NCBI RefSeq assembly: GCF_000742135.1
Contig: NZ_KN046818.1
Coordinates: forward strand, 1,240,841 to 1,304,840
DNA from: Klebsiella pneumoniae
Lineage (GTDB): Bacteria > Pseudomonadota > Gammaproteobacteria > Enterobacterales > Enterobacteriaceae
Direction: 5' to 3'
DNA: 64,000 nucleotides
Shown here: in pieces, positions 39,551 to 49,060 of the stretch
How positions within the stretch are numbered: the first letter of the stretch is position 1
Layout of the letters: every line of letters starts with the position of its first letter
The notes under the pieces: generated by a model
What the model was told of the DNA's origin: nothing
The model's database searches: none
Seen by the model: only the letters and a program-made list of their open reading frames with translations
Program-made: the position numbers and the translations under genes

Positions 39551-40459
39551 GTTCAGTGCTTTGTCGTTAGGTGATTTGAACAGCGCTTTCATGTCGTCCG
39601 ACAGCTCGAAGTTGAGGTTAAGATTTTTTGGCGGAATCGGGTTTTTGAACCATTTGTCAAACCACTTCTCCGCTTCGCCAGAGGTCTGAGCCTGGGCGAC
39701 GGTTTCATCAACCAGCGCCTTGAACGTCGGATCGTCCTTCCGCAGCATGCAGCCATAGGCTTCCTTCGACTGCGGGGTGCCGACGATTTCCCAGTTATCC
39801 GGTTTCTTCGCCTTGGCGCGTTCGCCAGCCAGCAGGGCATCATCCATCATAAAGGCCACGGCGCGTCCGCTCTCCAGGGTGCGGAAAGAGTCGCCATGAT
39901 CTTTGGCGCTGATAATGCGCATATTCATTTTTTTCTCATCGTTCAGCTTATGCAGCAGGATCTCTGAGGTGGTTCCGGAGGTGACGACGACCGCTTTATC
40001 CTTCAGGTCCGGAAAATCTTTGATCGGACCGCCTTTCTTCACCAGCAGACGGGTACCGACCACGAAGATGGTATCGGAGAAGGCCGCCTGTTTCTGGCGC
40101 TCAAGGTTGTTGGTGGTTGAGCCGCACTCGAAATCAAAGGTGCCATTCTGCAGCAACGGGATACGGTTCTGCGAGGTGACCGGGATCAGTTTGACCTGCA
40201 GATCGGGTTTGTTCAGTTTTTTCTTGATGGCATCGACGATGGCGTTGGAATAATCCTGAGAGTAGCCCACAACCTTCTGCTGGTTATCGTAGTAAGAGAA
40301 CGGGACCGAAGATTCACGATGGCCGACAACGATAACCCCGTTTTTGGCGATCTTATCCAGGGTGTTCTGGCCAGCCGCCGGGGCAGCATCTTCCGCCTGC
40401 GCCAGACCAGCGGTCATTCCCATTACCAGCATTGCCGTGGCCAGTTTACGTAATTGCAT
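39548..40459 (-). CDS. gltI: Glutamate/aspartate periplasmic binding protein GltI
   Basis: This 303-residue protein has a signal peptide (about 1-22, LAQA-ED) and a type II periplasmic-binding fold (VVGHRESSVPFSYYD, GTFDFECGSTTNN, SGTTSEILL). It binds glutamate and aspartate for GltJKL. AAGGAG precedes the ATG at 40459; the frame runs open 25 codons further but that part lies before the ribosome binding site. It is the first gene of gltIJKL. Confidence 0.96.
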   Translation of the reverse strand: MQLRKLATAMLVMGMTAGLAQAEDAAPAAGQNTLDKIAKNGVIVVGHRESSVPFSYYDNQQKVVGYSQDYSNAIVDAIKKKLNKPDLQVKLIPVTSQNRIPLLQNGTFDFECGSTTNNLERQKQAAFSDTIFVVGTRLLVKKGGPIKDFPDLKDKAVVVTSGTTSEILLHKLNDEKKMNMRIISAKDHGDSFRTLESGRAVAFMMDDALLAGERAKAKKPDNWEIVGTPQSKEAYGCMLRKDDPTFKALVDETVAQAQTSGEAEKWFDKWFKNPIPPKNLNLNFELSDDMKALFKSPNDKALN

Positions 40460-40657
40460 ATCCAACTCCTTATCCGCAGCGTCAGCGACGCTATTGATAC
40501 CCATTGTGATTGTGTGTGTTGTTATTGGGGGCACGCGTCCACGTGCCGCATTTGTATGTGTTTGTTAGCATTTAGTTTGGCTTAATGTAAAGATTTTGCT
40601 GCTTTATTGTTTATTTTTGCGAAGCGCTCCGCACCAATCGGAGGCAAATATCTTCCA

Positions 40658-40709
40658 TTGCACCAAAATAGCGCGACCACCGAACGTTTCTGGTGCAACC
40701 TGGTTGCAC
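40658..40709. promoter_or_regulatory. Candidate NtrC-like sites upstream of gltI
   Basis: TTGCACCA (40658-40665) equals the NtrC half site. About 30 bp away TGGTGCA begins a perfect 8-bp inverted repeat (GTGCAACC/GGTTGCAC, 40693-40709). They lie 200-250 bp before gltI, a typical enhancer distance. I found no well-spaced sigma-54 -24/-12 element. Confidence 0.3.
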
Positions 40710-40775
40710 TGGGTCGGACGATGCCGCTACCAGGTTAAATAAAGCAATGACTGTGCCAGAGTGGCAGATGATGGG

Positions 40776-40806
40776 AAGAAAAAGCCGGCGACGGGCGTCG
40801 CCGGCG
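40776..40806 (-). terminator. Intrinsic terminator of lnt
   Basis: GCCGGCGACG/CGTCGCCGGC stem followed on the minus strand by TTTTTCTTCC. Confidence 0.85.
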
Positions 40807-40813
40807 GAGAAAC

Positions 40814-42352
40814 TTATCGGCGACGCTGGCGCAGGCTCATCAGCAGCGCGGCGAAACCAAACAGCGCCGTCAGCGCCCATAGCGGCCAGTTGCCGGTGCG
40901 GGCGTAAGGGGTTAAGCCGCTGGTGGGGGTCACGGTGGTGGTCAACACCTCGCGGGTAAACTGCGGGATCATCTTCTGGATCTCGCCGCGCGGGCCGATC
41001 ACCGCAGTAATGCCGTTGTTGGTGCTGCGCAGCAGCGGGCGGGCCAGCTCCAGGGCGCGCATTCGCGCCATCTGGAAGTGTTGCCACGGGCCGATGGACT
41101 TGCCGAACCAGGCGTCGTTGGAGATGGTCAGCAGGAAGTCGGTGTCCGGCCGGAAGTTATCCCGCACCTGTTCCCCGAGGATTATCTCGTAGCAGATGGC
41201 CGCGGTCAGCTTCAGGTTATGCGCCATCAGCTGCGGCTGCACGTAGGGGCCGCGGCTGAAGGAGGACATCGGCAGGTCAAAGAACGGCGCCAGCGGACGC
41301 AGAATCGACTCCAGCGGTACAAACTCGCCGAACGGCACCAGATGGTTCTTGTTGTAGCGGTTGGTCGAGTCGTAGCGGTACGGGTTATCTTTGCCGAGAG
41401 TAATGATGGTGTTGTAGGTATCGTAACGGTTCTGCTTGTTGAGACGCGCATCGACAATGCCGGTGATCAGCGAGCTGTCTTTTGCGCGCAGCAGATCGTC
41501 CATCATGCTGAGGAACTGCTGCTGGTTGATCTCCAGATCCGGGATCGCCGATTCAGGCCAGATAATCAGCTGCGAGTGGCCGATATGCGGCTGGGTCAGC
41601 GCCAGGTAGGTTTTCAGGGTATTGACCAGCTGCTTTTCGTCCCATTTCATGGCCTGTGGGATATCGCCTTGCACCAGCGAGACCTGGGTCGCGCGCGCCG
41701 GCAGCAGCTGATACCACTGGATATAGCGCAGCGGGAAGGGCAGGGCGAACAGCAGCGCGGCAATCGCCAGCGGCTTCCAGTTGCGCTGGACGAGGGCCAG
41801 GGCCAGCAGGCCGCTGACTACCATCAGCAGGAAGTTAATCGCCTCGACGCCCATCACCGGCGCGAGACCTTTCAGCGGGCCGTCAATCTGGCTGTAGCCG
41901 AACTGTAGCCACGGAAAGCCGGTCAGCACCCAGCCGCGCAGGAACTCGGTGATTTGCCAGACGACAGGGGCAGCGATAGCCATCCGTATCCAGTTAGTTT
42001 TAGGCCACAGACGGGCGAGCAGGCCGGCAAACAGGCCGGTGTAGAGCGAGAGATAGGCCGCCAGCAGAACGACGAGGAAGACGTTAACCGGGCCGGGCAT
42101 TCCGCCAAACTGCGCGATGCTGACATAGACCCAGTTGATACCCGTGCCGAACAGCCCGAGTCCCCAGAAATAGCCGATCCCGGCGCTTTGCAGCGGGCGT
42201 CGGTTGAGGGTTAACGCCTGCAGACCGATCAGCGAAACGATAGCCGCTGGCCAGAAGTCATAAGGTGAAAAAGCCAGCGTTCCGCTGGCTCCAAACAACA
42301 GCGCCAGCAACAGACGTATGCGCTGGCGTTCAAGAAGAGAGGCAAATACCAT
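40814..42352 (-). CDS. lnt: Apolipoprotein N-acyltransferase
   Basis: This 512-residue inner-membrane enzyme adds the third acyl chain to lipoproteins. Six to seven N-terminal transmembrane segments (to about residue 200) precede a periplasmic nitrilase domain with the Glu-Lys-Cys triad: Glu in IIWPESAIP, Lys in [11 protein letters not shown] and Cys in [11 protein letters not shown]. The length is the same as in E. coli. It ends the ybeZ-ybeY-corC-lnt run. Confidence 0.97.
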   Translation of the reverse strand: MVFASLLERQRIRLLLALLFGASGTLAFSPYDFWPAAIVSLIGLQALTLNRRPLQSAGIGYFWGLGLFGTGINWVYVSIAQFGGMPGPVNVFLVVLLAAYLSLYTGLFAGLLARLWPKTNWIRMAIAAPVVWQITEFLRGWVLTGFPWLQFGYSQIDGPLKGLAPVMGVEAINFLLMVVSGLLALALVQRNWKPLAIAALLFALPFPLRYIQWYQLLPARATQVSLVQGDIPQAMKWDEKQLVNTLKTYLALTQPHIGHSQLIIWPESAIPDLEINQQQFLSMMDDLLRAKDSSLITGIVDARLNKQNRYDTYNTIITLGKDNPYRYDSTNRYNKNHLVPFGEFVPLESILRPLAPFFDLPMSSFSRGPYVQPQLMAHNLKLTAAICYEIILGEQVRDNFRPDTDFLLTISNDAWFGKSIGPWQHFQMARMRALELARPLLRSTNNGITAVIGPRGEIQKMIPQFTREVLTTTVTPTSGLTPYARTGNWPLWALTALFGFAALLMSLRQRRR

Positions 42353-42477
42353 TTAGGTTAATCGTCCCGTTAATTAACGCCTGCTGCTACAGGCTATTCT
42401 TTTTGCCAGCCGGACGCGGGGCACCTACAACCGTGTATGACTCGCGGTCTCCCGGCTGGCCATTTCAGCGCTACCGC

Positions 42478-43356
42478 TTACTCTTCCAGCTTCGGCTGGG
42501 GAGCGTCATCGGGCAGCTTTACATGCACCTGAATGATACGACGACTATCTGCCATTGCTACCTTGAATTGGTAACCATCAATGTCGATAGATTCGCCGCG
42601 GGCCGGCAGATGGCCGAAGGCCTGCATCACCAGCCCGCCAATGGTATCCACTTCTTCATCGCTAAAGTGCGTGTCGAAGGCCTCGTTGAAGTCTTCGATG
42701 GAGGCCAGGGCGCGCACCGTCCAGGTGTGGCGACTCAGCTGGCGGAAATCGATATCTTCTTCTTCGTCGTACTCGTCTTCAATTTCCCCGACGATGAGCT
42801 CAAGGATATCCTCGATGGTCACCAGGCCAGAGACGCCGCCGAATTCGTCAATAACGATCGCCATATGATAGCGCTGTGAGCGAAACTCTTTCAGCATGCG
42901 GTCGACCCGCTTGCTTTCCGGGACGACAACCGCCGGCCGTAACACTTTTTCCATGCTGAAGGCTTCGGCGTCGCTGCGCATAAACGGCAGCAGATCCTTG
43001 GCCATCAGAATCCCTTCGATGTGATCTTTATCTTCACTGATGACCGGGAAACGCGAGTGGGCGGATTCGATGATGACATCCAGGCACTCGTCCAGCGTCT
43101 GGTTGCGTTTCAGGGTTATCATTTGTGAACGGGGGATCATAATGTCGCGGACCCGCTGGTCGGCGATATCCATTACCCCTTCGAGCATGTCACGCGTATC
43201 TTCATCGATAAGGTCGTTTTGCCCGGAATCACGGATCAGCGCCAGCAGTTCATCGCGGTTTTTCGGTTCCCCGTGAAAAAGCTGGCTGAGTAACAGGGAG
43301 AAAAATCCCTTTTTGCTGTTTACTGTGTCACTACTGTGTGAATTGTCGTCGCTCAT
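42478..43356 (-). CDS. corC: CBS-domain protein CorC
   Basis: This 292-residue cytoplasmic protein has an acidic start, two CBS domains (about 70-190; [11 protein letters not shown] and [15 protein letters not shown]) and a C-terminal CorC/HlyC domain (about 205-285). E. coli CorC affects Co2+ resistance and Mg2+ efflux with CorA. I chose ATG 43356 from the E. coli length; the frame runs upstream through a REP element. The 125-bp gap to lnt holds only GCCAGCCGG/CCGGCTGGC arms. Confidence 0.95.
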   Translation of the reverse strand: MSDDNSHSSDTVNSKKGFFSLLLSQLFHGEPKNRDELLALIRDSGQNDLIDEDTRDMLEGVMDIADQRVRDIMIPRSQMITLKRNQTLDECLDVIIESAHSRFPVISEDKDHIEGILMAKDLLPFMRSDAEAFSMEKVLRPAVVVPESKRVDRMLKEFRSQRYHMAIVIDEFGGVSGLVTIEDILELIVGEIEDEYDEEEDIDFRQLSRHTWTVRALASIEDFNEAFDTHFSDEEVDTIGGLVMQAFGHLPARGESIDIDGYQFKVAMADSRRIIQVHVKLPDDAPQPKLEE

Positions 43357-43466
43357 GGCGTCGTTTGGGTTCTCATGTTGATTTAACTGTCGCTCGTCGC
43401 GCGTAAACTCAGCGCCGGACGGCATGGGTTGCCTGACTTTCTGGCAGGTAAAACGCAGAAACAGCG

Positions 43467-43497
43467 GCCGGATGAGGCGCAAGCACCGCCATCCGGC
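43467..43497. repeat. REP element between ybeY and corC
   Basis: GCCGGATG (43467-43474) and CATCCGGC (43490-43497) flank GGCGCAAGCACCGC, the standard REP layout. It lies within the operon, between ybeY and corC. Confidence 0.8.
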
Positions 43498-43503
43498 TGG
43501 GCG

Positions 43504-43977
43504 CTATTCCGCAATCTTCTCGGAAATGTACGGGTCCTCATAGCCCAGAGCAAGCATTATCTCTGTTTCAAGGCCTTCCATCTCTTCCGCTTCGTCGTCT
43601 TCGATATGATCGTAGCCCAGCAGATGCAGGCTACCGTGCACCACCATATGCGCCCAGTGCGCCTCCAGCGGCTTACCTTGCTCGCTGGCTTCTTGTTCTA
43701 CCACCTGACGGCAGATGATCAGATCGCCGAGCAGCGGCATTTCAATTCCCGGCGGCGCTTCAAACGGGAAGGAGAGGACGTTGGTCGGCTTATCCTTGCC
43801 GCGATAGGTCAGGTTCAGCTCATGGCTTTCTGCAACGTCGACCAGACGAATCGTTAACTCTGACTCCTCCTGAAACGGCGGAATGACGGCGTCGACCCAG
43901 CGTTGGAAAAGGGCTTCGTCCGGCAGGCCGCTGGTCTCTTCGCAGGCCAGCTGTAAATCGAGGATCACCTGACTCAT
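43504..43977 (-). CDS. ybeY: Endoribonuclease YbeY
   Basis: This 157-residue zinc metalloprotein of the UPF0054 family has the zinc site [11 protein letters not shown] (H-3x-H-5x-H). It is required for 16S rRNA 3' maturation and 70S quality control. Its ATG overlaps the ybeZ stop (ATGA), and YbeZ is a known partner. Confidence 0.96.
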
Positions 43978-45020
43978 TTTTGCACCTGTTCCTGGGCTTC
44001 GCGTTTGCGCTCGGCGGCCAGCTCTGCTTTACGTTTCTGATCTGCGGCTTCCCATGCCTCATAGGCGTTCACGATGCGGGCGACCACCGGATGGCGCACC
44101 ACGTCTTCGCTATGGAAGAAGTTAAAGCTGATCTCATCGACTTCCGCCAGCACTTCGATGGCATGGCGCAGACCGGATTTGGTGCTGCGTGGCAGGTCAA
44201 TCTGCGTGATGTCGCCGGTGATCACCGCCTTGGAGTTAAAGCCGATGCGGGTCAGGAACATCTTCATCTGTTCGATGGTGGTGTTCTGGCTTTCATCAAG
44301 AATGATAAAGGCGTCATTCAGCGTCCGTCCGCGCATATAGGCCAGCGGGGCCACTTCGATGACGTTACGCTCAATCAGCTTCTCCACTTTCTCAAAGCCG
44401 AGCATCTCAAACAGCGCGTCATACAGCGGGCGCAGATACGGGTCGACCTTCTGGCTCAGATCGCCGGGCAGGAAGCCGAGCTTTTCGCCTGCCTCGACGG
44501 CCGGACGGGTCAGCAGAATACGGCGGATCTCCTGGCGCTCCAGCGCATCGACCGCCGCCGCCACCGCCAGATAGGTTTTACCCGTACCCGCCGGACCCAC
44601 GCCGAAAGTGATGTCGTGATCGAGGATATTGGCGATGTACTGCGCCTGGTTCGGCGTACGCGGTTTGATTACCCCGCGCTTGGTCTTGATATTGACGGCT
44701 TTACCGTACTCAGGCACGCTTTCGGCGCTCTGCTCCAGTACGCGCGCTTCCTTGATCGCCAGGTGGATCTGCTCTGGTTCAATATCCTGAATCTGACCGC
44801 GCATTGGCGCTGTGTCGACATACAGGCTGCGCAGAATATCGGCGGCAGCGTGCACGCACAGGGCGCGACCGGTCAGCTTAAAGTGATTGTCACGGCGGTT
44901 GATCTCAATGCCTAACCGACGCTCCAGCTGTTTAATGTTGTCGTCAAACGGGCCGCACAGGGCTAACAGGCGTGCGTTATCCGCTGGCTCCAGGGTAATC
45001 TCACGAGTGTCTATGTTCAA
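43974..45020 (-). CDS. ybeZ: PhoH-like ATPase YbeZ
   Basis: This 348-residue P-loop protein has an N-terminal KH-like segment and a PhoH ATPase domain with Walker A GPAGTGKT (about 142-149) and Walker [11 protein letters not shown]. PhoH-like proteins are thought to be RNA helicase-like partners of YbeY in rRNA maturation. It is the first gene of the ybeZ-ybeY-corC-lnt run. Confidence 0.95.
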
Positions 45021-45173
45021 ACTATTCCTCTTTACGCAGGTGGCCGGACGCGGCGCGTGGCCGGCTAATCAGGAAATTATTTACGTCACAGGAAAATGGC
45101 GCAAGCATTGCTGTAGATATAGGGACGGAGAGAGGAATTACAAGGCCTGCCGGAACCGACAGGCCTGAAGGGA

Positions 45174-46598
45174 TCATGGCTGGTAAATTCCCACGCCAAG
45201 ATCGTTCTCTTTACGGGTGCGGGCAATCACTGATTCGGGTGATTCAGCGATACGCAGACCCATCTCCGCTTCGGTGCGCACGATTTTACCGCGCAGCGAG
45301 TTGGTATATACATCGACGATTTCGACATCGACAAACTTACCGACGAGGTCCGGGGTACCTTCGAAGTTGACCACCCGGTTATTCTCCGTACGTCCGGAAA
45401 GCTCCATGATGTTCTTACGCGAGGTGCCTTCCACCAGGATGCGCTGTACCGTGCCGAGCATGCGACGGCTCCAGGCCATCGCCTGCTGGTTAATGCGTTC
45501 CTGCAGGATATACAGACGCTGTTTTTTGTCCGCCTCCGGCACGTCGTCGACCATATCGGCCGCCGGGGTGCCCGGGCGAGCGGAGAAGATAAAGCTGTAG
45601 CTCATATCGAAATTGACGTCGGCGATGAGCTTCATGGTCTTTTCGAAATCTTCCGTGGTTTCGCCGGGGAAGCCGACGATAAAGTCGGAGCTTATCTGAA
45701 TATCCGGGCGCGCTTCACGCAGCTTGCGAATAATCGCTTTATACTCCAGCGCGGTATGGGTGCGTCCCATCAGGTTCAGCACACGGTCGGAGCCACTCTG
45801 CACCGGCAGGTGCAGGAAGCTCACCAGCTCCGGCGTATCGCGATAAACGTCGATGATATCGTCGGTAAATTCGATCGGGTGGCTGGTGGTGAAGCGAATG
45901 CGGTCGATGCCGTCGATGGCGGCGACCAGGCGCAGCAGGTCGGCAAAGCTGCCGGTGGTGCCGTCGTAATTCTCACCGCGCCAGGCGTTAACGTTCTGCC
46001 CCAGCAGATTGACCTCACGCACGCCCTGCGCCGCCAGCTGGGCGATTTCAAACAGGATATCGTCGCACGGACGGCTAACTTCTTCTCCGCGGGTATACGG
46101 CACGACGCAGTAGGTGCAGTATTTATTGCAACCTTCCATAATCGAGACAAAGGCGGTCGGCCCTTCGGCGCGCGGCTCTGGCAGGCGATCGAATTTTTCA
46201 ATTTCCGGGAAGCTGATATCAACTACCGGACTGCGGTTGCCGCGCACGGAGTTAATCATCTCCGGCAGGCGGTGCAGGGTTTGCGGCCCGAAAATAATAT
46301 CGACATAGTGCGCGCGCTGGCGAATATGGTCGCCTTCCTGGGAAGCCACGCAGCCGCCGACGCCAATAATCAGGTCCGGGTTCTTCTCTTTCAGCAGCTT
46401 CCAGCGGCCAAGCTGATGGAAAACTTTTTCCTGGGCCTTCTCACGAATTGAGCAGGTATTGAGCAACAGCACATCTGCTTCTTCCGCCACTTCGGTCAGT
46501 TGATACCCATGTGTCGCATCCAGCAGATCGGCCATCTTTGATGAATCATACTCGTTCATCTGACAGCCCCAGGTTTTAATATGGAGTTTTTTTGTCAT
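45174..46598 (-). CDS. miaB: tRNA-2-methylthio-N6-dimethylallyladenosine synthase MiaB
   Basis: This 474-residue radical SAM methylthiotransferase adds the ms2 group to i6A37 in tRNAs reading UNN codons. The N-terminal UPF0004 domain has three Cys ([23 protein letters not shown]) for the auxiliary cluster. The radical SAM CX3CX2C is in [14 protein letters not shown], and a TRAM domain closes the protein. I used the ATG at 46598; the 62 codons upstream lie in the divergent promoter region. Its tRNA substrates include the tRNA-Leu(UAG)-type family. Confidence 0.96.
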   Translation of the reverse strand: MTKKLHIKTWGCQMNEYDSSKMADLLDATHGYQLTEVAEEADVLLLNTCSIREKAQEKVFHQLGRWKLLKEKNPDLIIGVGGCVASQEGDHIRQRAHYVDIIFGPQTLHRLPEMINSVRGNRSPVVDISFPEIEKFDRLPEPRAEGPTAFVSIMEGCNKYCTYCVVPYTRGEEVSRPCDDILFEIAQLAAQGVREVNLLGQNVNAWRGENYDGTTGSFADLLRLVAAIDGIDRIRFTTSHPIEFTDDIIDVYRDTPELVSFLHLPVQSGSDRVLNLMGRTHTALEYKAIIRKLREARPDIQISSDFIVGFPGETTEDFEKTMKLIADVNFDMSYSFIFSARPGTPAADMVDDVPEADKKQRLYILQERINQQAMAWSRRMLGTVQRILVEGTSRKNIMELSGRTENNRVVNFEGTPDLVGKFVDVEIVDVYTNSLRGKIVRTEAEMGLRIAESPESVIARTRKENDLGVGIYQP

Positions 46599-46777
46599 TG
46601 ACTTGCTCATGCTCAGTAATAGATATCCAAAACGCGGGGATATATACAGGGTGAATTTCGCATTCCAGGGCGCGTATTGTAATGCTTTGGTCGCCCCCTG
46701 ACCAGTGCGAGCGTTATCGCCGCAAGAGGGCGAAAAATCCGGTAAACTTAACGGATTCTGCTTTAAGGATAATAGCC

Positions 46778-47953
46778 ATGACAATTCACGTAACAGATGT
46801 CGCCATCGTGGGCGGCGGCATGGTCGGCGGCGCCCTGGCGTTAGGGCTGGCGCAACAGGGATTTACCGTGACGGTGCTTGAGAAAGCGGCGCCACCGGCG
46901 TTCGATCCGGCATCCGCCCCGGATGTGCGGATCTCGGCGATCAGCGCGGCTTCGGTCGGCCTGCTGAAGAGTCTCGGCGTCTGGGATGCCATACGGGCGA
47001 TGCGCGTCCACGCTTATCGCCGTCTGGAGACCTGGGAGTGGGAGAGCGCGCACGTCGCCTTCGACGCCGCGGAGCTCAAGCTGCCGGAGCTGGGCTATAT
47101 GGTCGAGAACAAGGTTCTGCAATGGGGCCTGTGGCAAGCGCTGGCGGCGCATGAGGCGGTTACCCTGCGCGTCGGTAGCGAACTGAAAACGATGCAGCGC
47201 GGCGAGACGCAGACGGCGTTGCATTTGCGCGAGGGGGAGACGATCCACGCCCGGCTGGTTATCGGCGCCGACGGCGCTAACTCCCAGGTGCGGGAGATGG
47301 CCGGCATCGGCGTGCACGCCTGGCAATATCAGCAGTCCTGTATGCTGATCAGCGTCGAATGCGCCGACGATCCCGGCGACAGCACCTGGCAGCAGTTTAC
47401 TCCCAGCGGCCCACGCGCCTTCCTGCCGCTGTTCGACCACTGGGCCTCGCTGGTCTGGTACGACGCCCCGGCGCGGATCCGTCAGCTGCAGAGCATGACC
47501 ATGGCGCAGCTCCAGCAGGAGATCGCCAGTCACTTTCCGGCGCGGCTGGGACGGGTGACGCCGCAGGCGGCCGGCGCCTTCCCGCTCACCCGGCGTCATG
47601 CGCTGCAGTATGTTCAGCCCGGCCTGGCGCTGGTGGGCGATGCGGCGCACACCATTCATCCACTGGCGGGGCAGGGGGTTAACCTTGGCTATCGTGATGT
47701 CGATGCCCTGCTGGAGATCCTGGCGGAAGCGCGCGGCCGCGGCGAAGACTGGGCCAGCCTGCCGGTGCTGAAGCGCTACCAGGCGCGGCGGCGAGCGGAT
47801 AATTTTATCATGCAGTCGGGGATGGATCTGTTTTATGCCGGTTTCAGCAATGACCTGGCGCCGGTGCGGATGCTGCGTAATATTGGCCTGATGGCGGCTG
47901 AACGCGCCGGGGGGCTGAAGCGTCAGGCGCTGAAGTATGCCTTAGGCTTGTAA
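46778..47953 (+). CDS. ubiF: 2-octaprenyl-3-methyl-6-methoxy-1,4-benzoquinol hydroxylase UbiF
   Basis: This 391-residue FAD monooxygenase performs the C6 hydroxylation in ubiquinone synthesis. FAD/NAD motifs are visible: GGGMVGG (Rossmann), the DG motif [12 protein letters not shown] and [26 protein letters not shown] lies before the ATG at 46778; the frame runs open to 46682 without similarity. It is divergent from miaB. Confidence 0.96.
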   Translation: MTIHVTDVAIVGGGMVGGALALGLAQQGFTVTVLEKAAPPAFDPASAPDVRISAISAASVGLLKSLGVWDAIRAMRVHAYRRLETWEWESAHVAFDAAELKLPELGYMVENKVLQWGLWQALAAHEAVTLRVGSELKTMQRGETQTALHLREGETIHARLVIGADGANSQVREMAGIGVHAWQYQQSCMLISVECADDPGDSTWQQFTPSGPRAFLPLFDHWASLVWYDAPARIRQLQSMTMAQLQQEIASHFPARLGRVTPQAAGAFPLTRRHALQYVQPGLALVGDAAHTIHPLAGQGVNLGYRDVDALLEILAEARGRGEDWASLPVLKRYQARRRADNFIMQSGMDLFYAGFSNDLAPVRMLRNIGLMAAERAGGLKRQALKYALGL

Positions 47954-47963
47954 AACCGGCTTC

Positions 47964-47997
47964 CCGGGCAGAGGCGTAGCGGAGAGCGCCTGCCCGG
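47964..47997. repeat. REP-like palindrome after ubiF
   Basis: CCGGGCA/TGCCCGG outer arms with GGCG/CGCC inside, between ubiF and the tRNA operon terminator. Confidence 0.55.
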
Positions 47998-48034
47998 CAG
48001 TCAGTACGGAGTAAGCATGTCAGGACGCCAATAG

Positions 48035-48064
48035 CAAAAAAGCCCACCGAAGTGAGCTTTTTTG
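48035..48064 (-). terminator. Intrinsic terminator of the tRNA operon
   Basis: AAAAAAGCCCAC/GTGAGCTTTTTT hairpin, 9 bp past the last tRNA gene. On the minus strand it ends in a T6 run. Confidence 0.9.
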
Positions 48065-48072
48065 CATTGAAA

Positions 48073-48147
48073 TGGCTGGGGTACGAGGATTCGAACCTCG
48101 GAATGCCGGAATCAGAATCCGGTGCCTTACCGCTTGGCGATACCCCA
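48073..48147 (-). tRNA. glnX: tRNA-Gln (anticodon CTG)
   Basis: 75 bases including the encoded CCA. The anticodon loop reads TTCTGAT; the acceptor TGGGGTA pairs with TACCCCA. It is the last gene of the operon and identical to the copy at 48223. Confidence 0.97.
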
Positions 48148-48222
48148 ATTGTCTGTTGCGCTTGACCGTAACTACGCCGGTTGAGGGCAACAGTGCGTTC
48201 ACTGCTGAACGATTTTTAAATT

Positions 48223-48297
48223 TGGCTGGGGTACGAGGATTCGAACCTCGGAATGCCGGAATCAGAATCCGGTGCCTTACCGCTTGGCGATACCCCA
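48223..48297 (-). tRNA. glnV: tRNA-Gln (anticodon CTG)
   Basis: 75 bases, the same sequence as the copy at 48073, with encoded CCA. It decodes CAG. Amber suppressor alleles of this position are known in E. coli; here the anticodon is wild type. Confidence 0.97.
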
Positions 48298-48344
48298 ACA
48301 AATTGTTTGCGGATTTATCGATGCGTATCGATACGTCCAGAATT

Positions 48345-48421
48345 TGGTGGCTACGACGGGATTCGAACCTGTGACCCCATCATTATGAGTGATGTGCTCT
48401 AACCAGCTGAGCTACGTAGCC
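48345..48421 (-). tRNA. metU: tRNA-Met, elongator (anticodon CAT)
   Basis: 77 bases with encoded CCA. GGCTACG acceptor stem and CTCATAA anticodon loop mark the elongator rather than the initiator type. Identical to the copy at 48747. Confidence 0.97.
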
Positions 48422-48444
48422 TAATTGTCTTACTGCTTCTTCGA

Positions 48445-48519
48445 TGGCTGGGGTACCTGGATTCGAACCAGGGAATGCCGGTATCAAAAACCGGTGCCTT
48501 ACCGCTTGGCGATACCCCA
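48445..48519 (-). tRNA. glnW: tRNA-Gln (anticodon TTG)
   Basis: 75 bases with encoded CCA. The anticodon loop reads TTTTGAT, decoding CAA and CAG. Identical to the copy at 48556. Confidence 0.97.
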
Positions 48520-48555
48520 ATACCGTCGCGGTGAACCGCAAATATCGAAGAAATA

Positions 48556-48630
48556 TGGCTGGGGTACCTGGATTCGAACCAGGGAATGCCGGTATCAAAA
48601 ACCGGTGCCTTACCGCTTGGCGATACCCCA
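48556..48630 (-). tRNA. glnU: tRNA-Gln (anticodon TTG)
   Basis: 75 bases with encoded CCA; second copy of the TTG isoacceptor. It differs from the CTG genes in the anticodon stem-loop and a few T-stem bases. Confidence 0.97.
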
Positions 48631-48653
48631 TCCGTACAACGCTAACTGGTGAA

Positions 48654-48738
48654 TGGTGCGGGAGGCGAGACTTGAACTCGCACACCTTGCGGCGCCAGAA
48701 CCTAAATCTGGTGCGTCTACCAATTTCGCCACTCCCGC
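48654..48738 (-). tRNA. leuW: tRNA-Leu (anticodon TAG)
   Basis: 85 bases with encoded CCA and the long variable arm of class II tRNAs. The anticodon loop is TTTAGGT, decoding CUN codons. Confidence 0.97.
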
Positions 48739-48746
48739 AAAAAAGA

Positions 48747-48823
48747 TGGTGGCTACGACGGGATTCGAACCTGTGACCCCATCATTATGAGTGATGTGCT
48801 CTAACCAGCTGAGCTACGTAGCC
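48747..48823 (-). tRNA. metT: tRNA-Met, elongator (anticodon CAT)
   Basis: 77 bases with encoded CCA; first gene of the seven-tRNA operon (metT-leuW-glnU-glnW-metU-glnV-glnX), the same order as in E. coli. Confidence 0.97.
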
Positions 48824-48862
48824 ATCTTTTTTTCGCGTAACCTTATCGGCGTTGCGGGGCGC

Positions 48863-48891
48863 ATTATGCGTATTGGGCCTGCGAGCGTCAA
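48863..48891 (-). promoter_or_regulatory. Promoter of the tRNA operon
   Basis: On the minus strand TTGACG and CATAAT are separated by 17 bp and followed by GCGCCCCGC. The GC-rich discriminator is typical of stringently controlled tRNA promoters. It lies 40 bp upstream of metT. Confidence 0.85.
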
Positions 48892-49004
48892 CCTCTTTTT
48901 CAAGGAAAATCGTTGTAATGTGACTGTTTGGTTAGGTTGCGAACAGCTCGCTGGAATATTCGGCAATTATTGGTTATTTATCGTTTTTCAGCGGTATAAA
49001 TCCG

Positions 49005-49038
49005 GCAAAAAGAAAACGGACCCCGGAGGGTCCGTTTT
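49005..49038 (-). terminator. Intrinsic terminator of asnB
   Basis: AAAACGGACCC/GGGTCCGTTTT perfect 11-bp stem; the minus strand ends CTTTTTG. It lies just after the asnB stop. Confidence 0.9.
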
Positions 49039-49060
49039 GCGTTTCACCGCCCGTCTGGGC

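Larger units (their letters stand above)
40460..40813. other. gltI-lnt intergenic region
   Basis: This 354-bp gap holds no gene. It contains the gltI leader with its ribosome binding site, AT-rich promoter sequence around 40560-40615, the inverted repeats described separately, and the lnt terminator near 40780-40806. Confidence 0.6.

Noticed and set aside
45174-46784. Longer MiaB starting at 46784
   Set aside because: The extra 62 residues cover the divergent miaB-ubiF promoter region and have no counterpart; ATG 46598 gives the 474 residues of the family.
48020-48823. Repeated near-identical segments resembling a repeat array
   Set aside because: They are tRNA genes (two pairs of Gln copies and one pair of Met copies) with tRNA folds and CCA ends, not CRISPR repeats; the short open frames over them are translations of tRNA.
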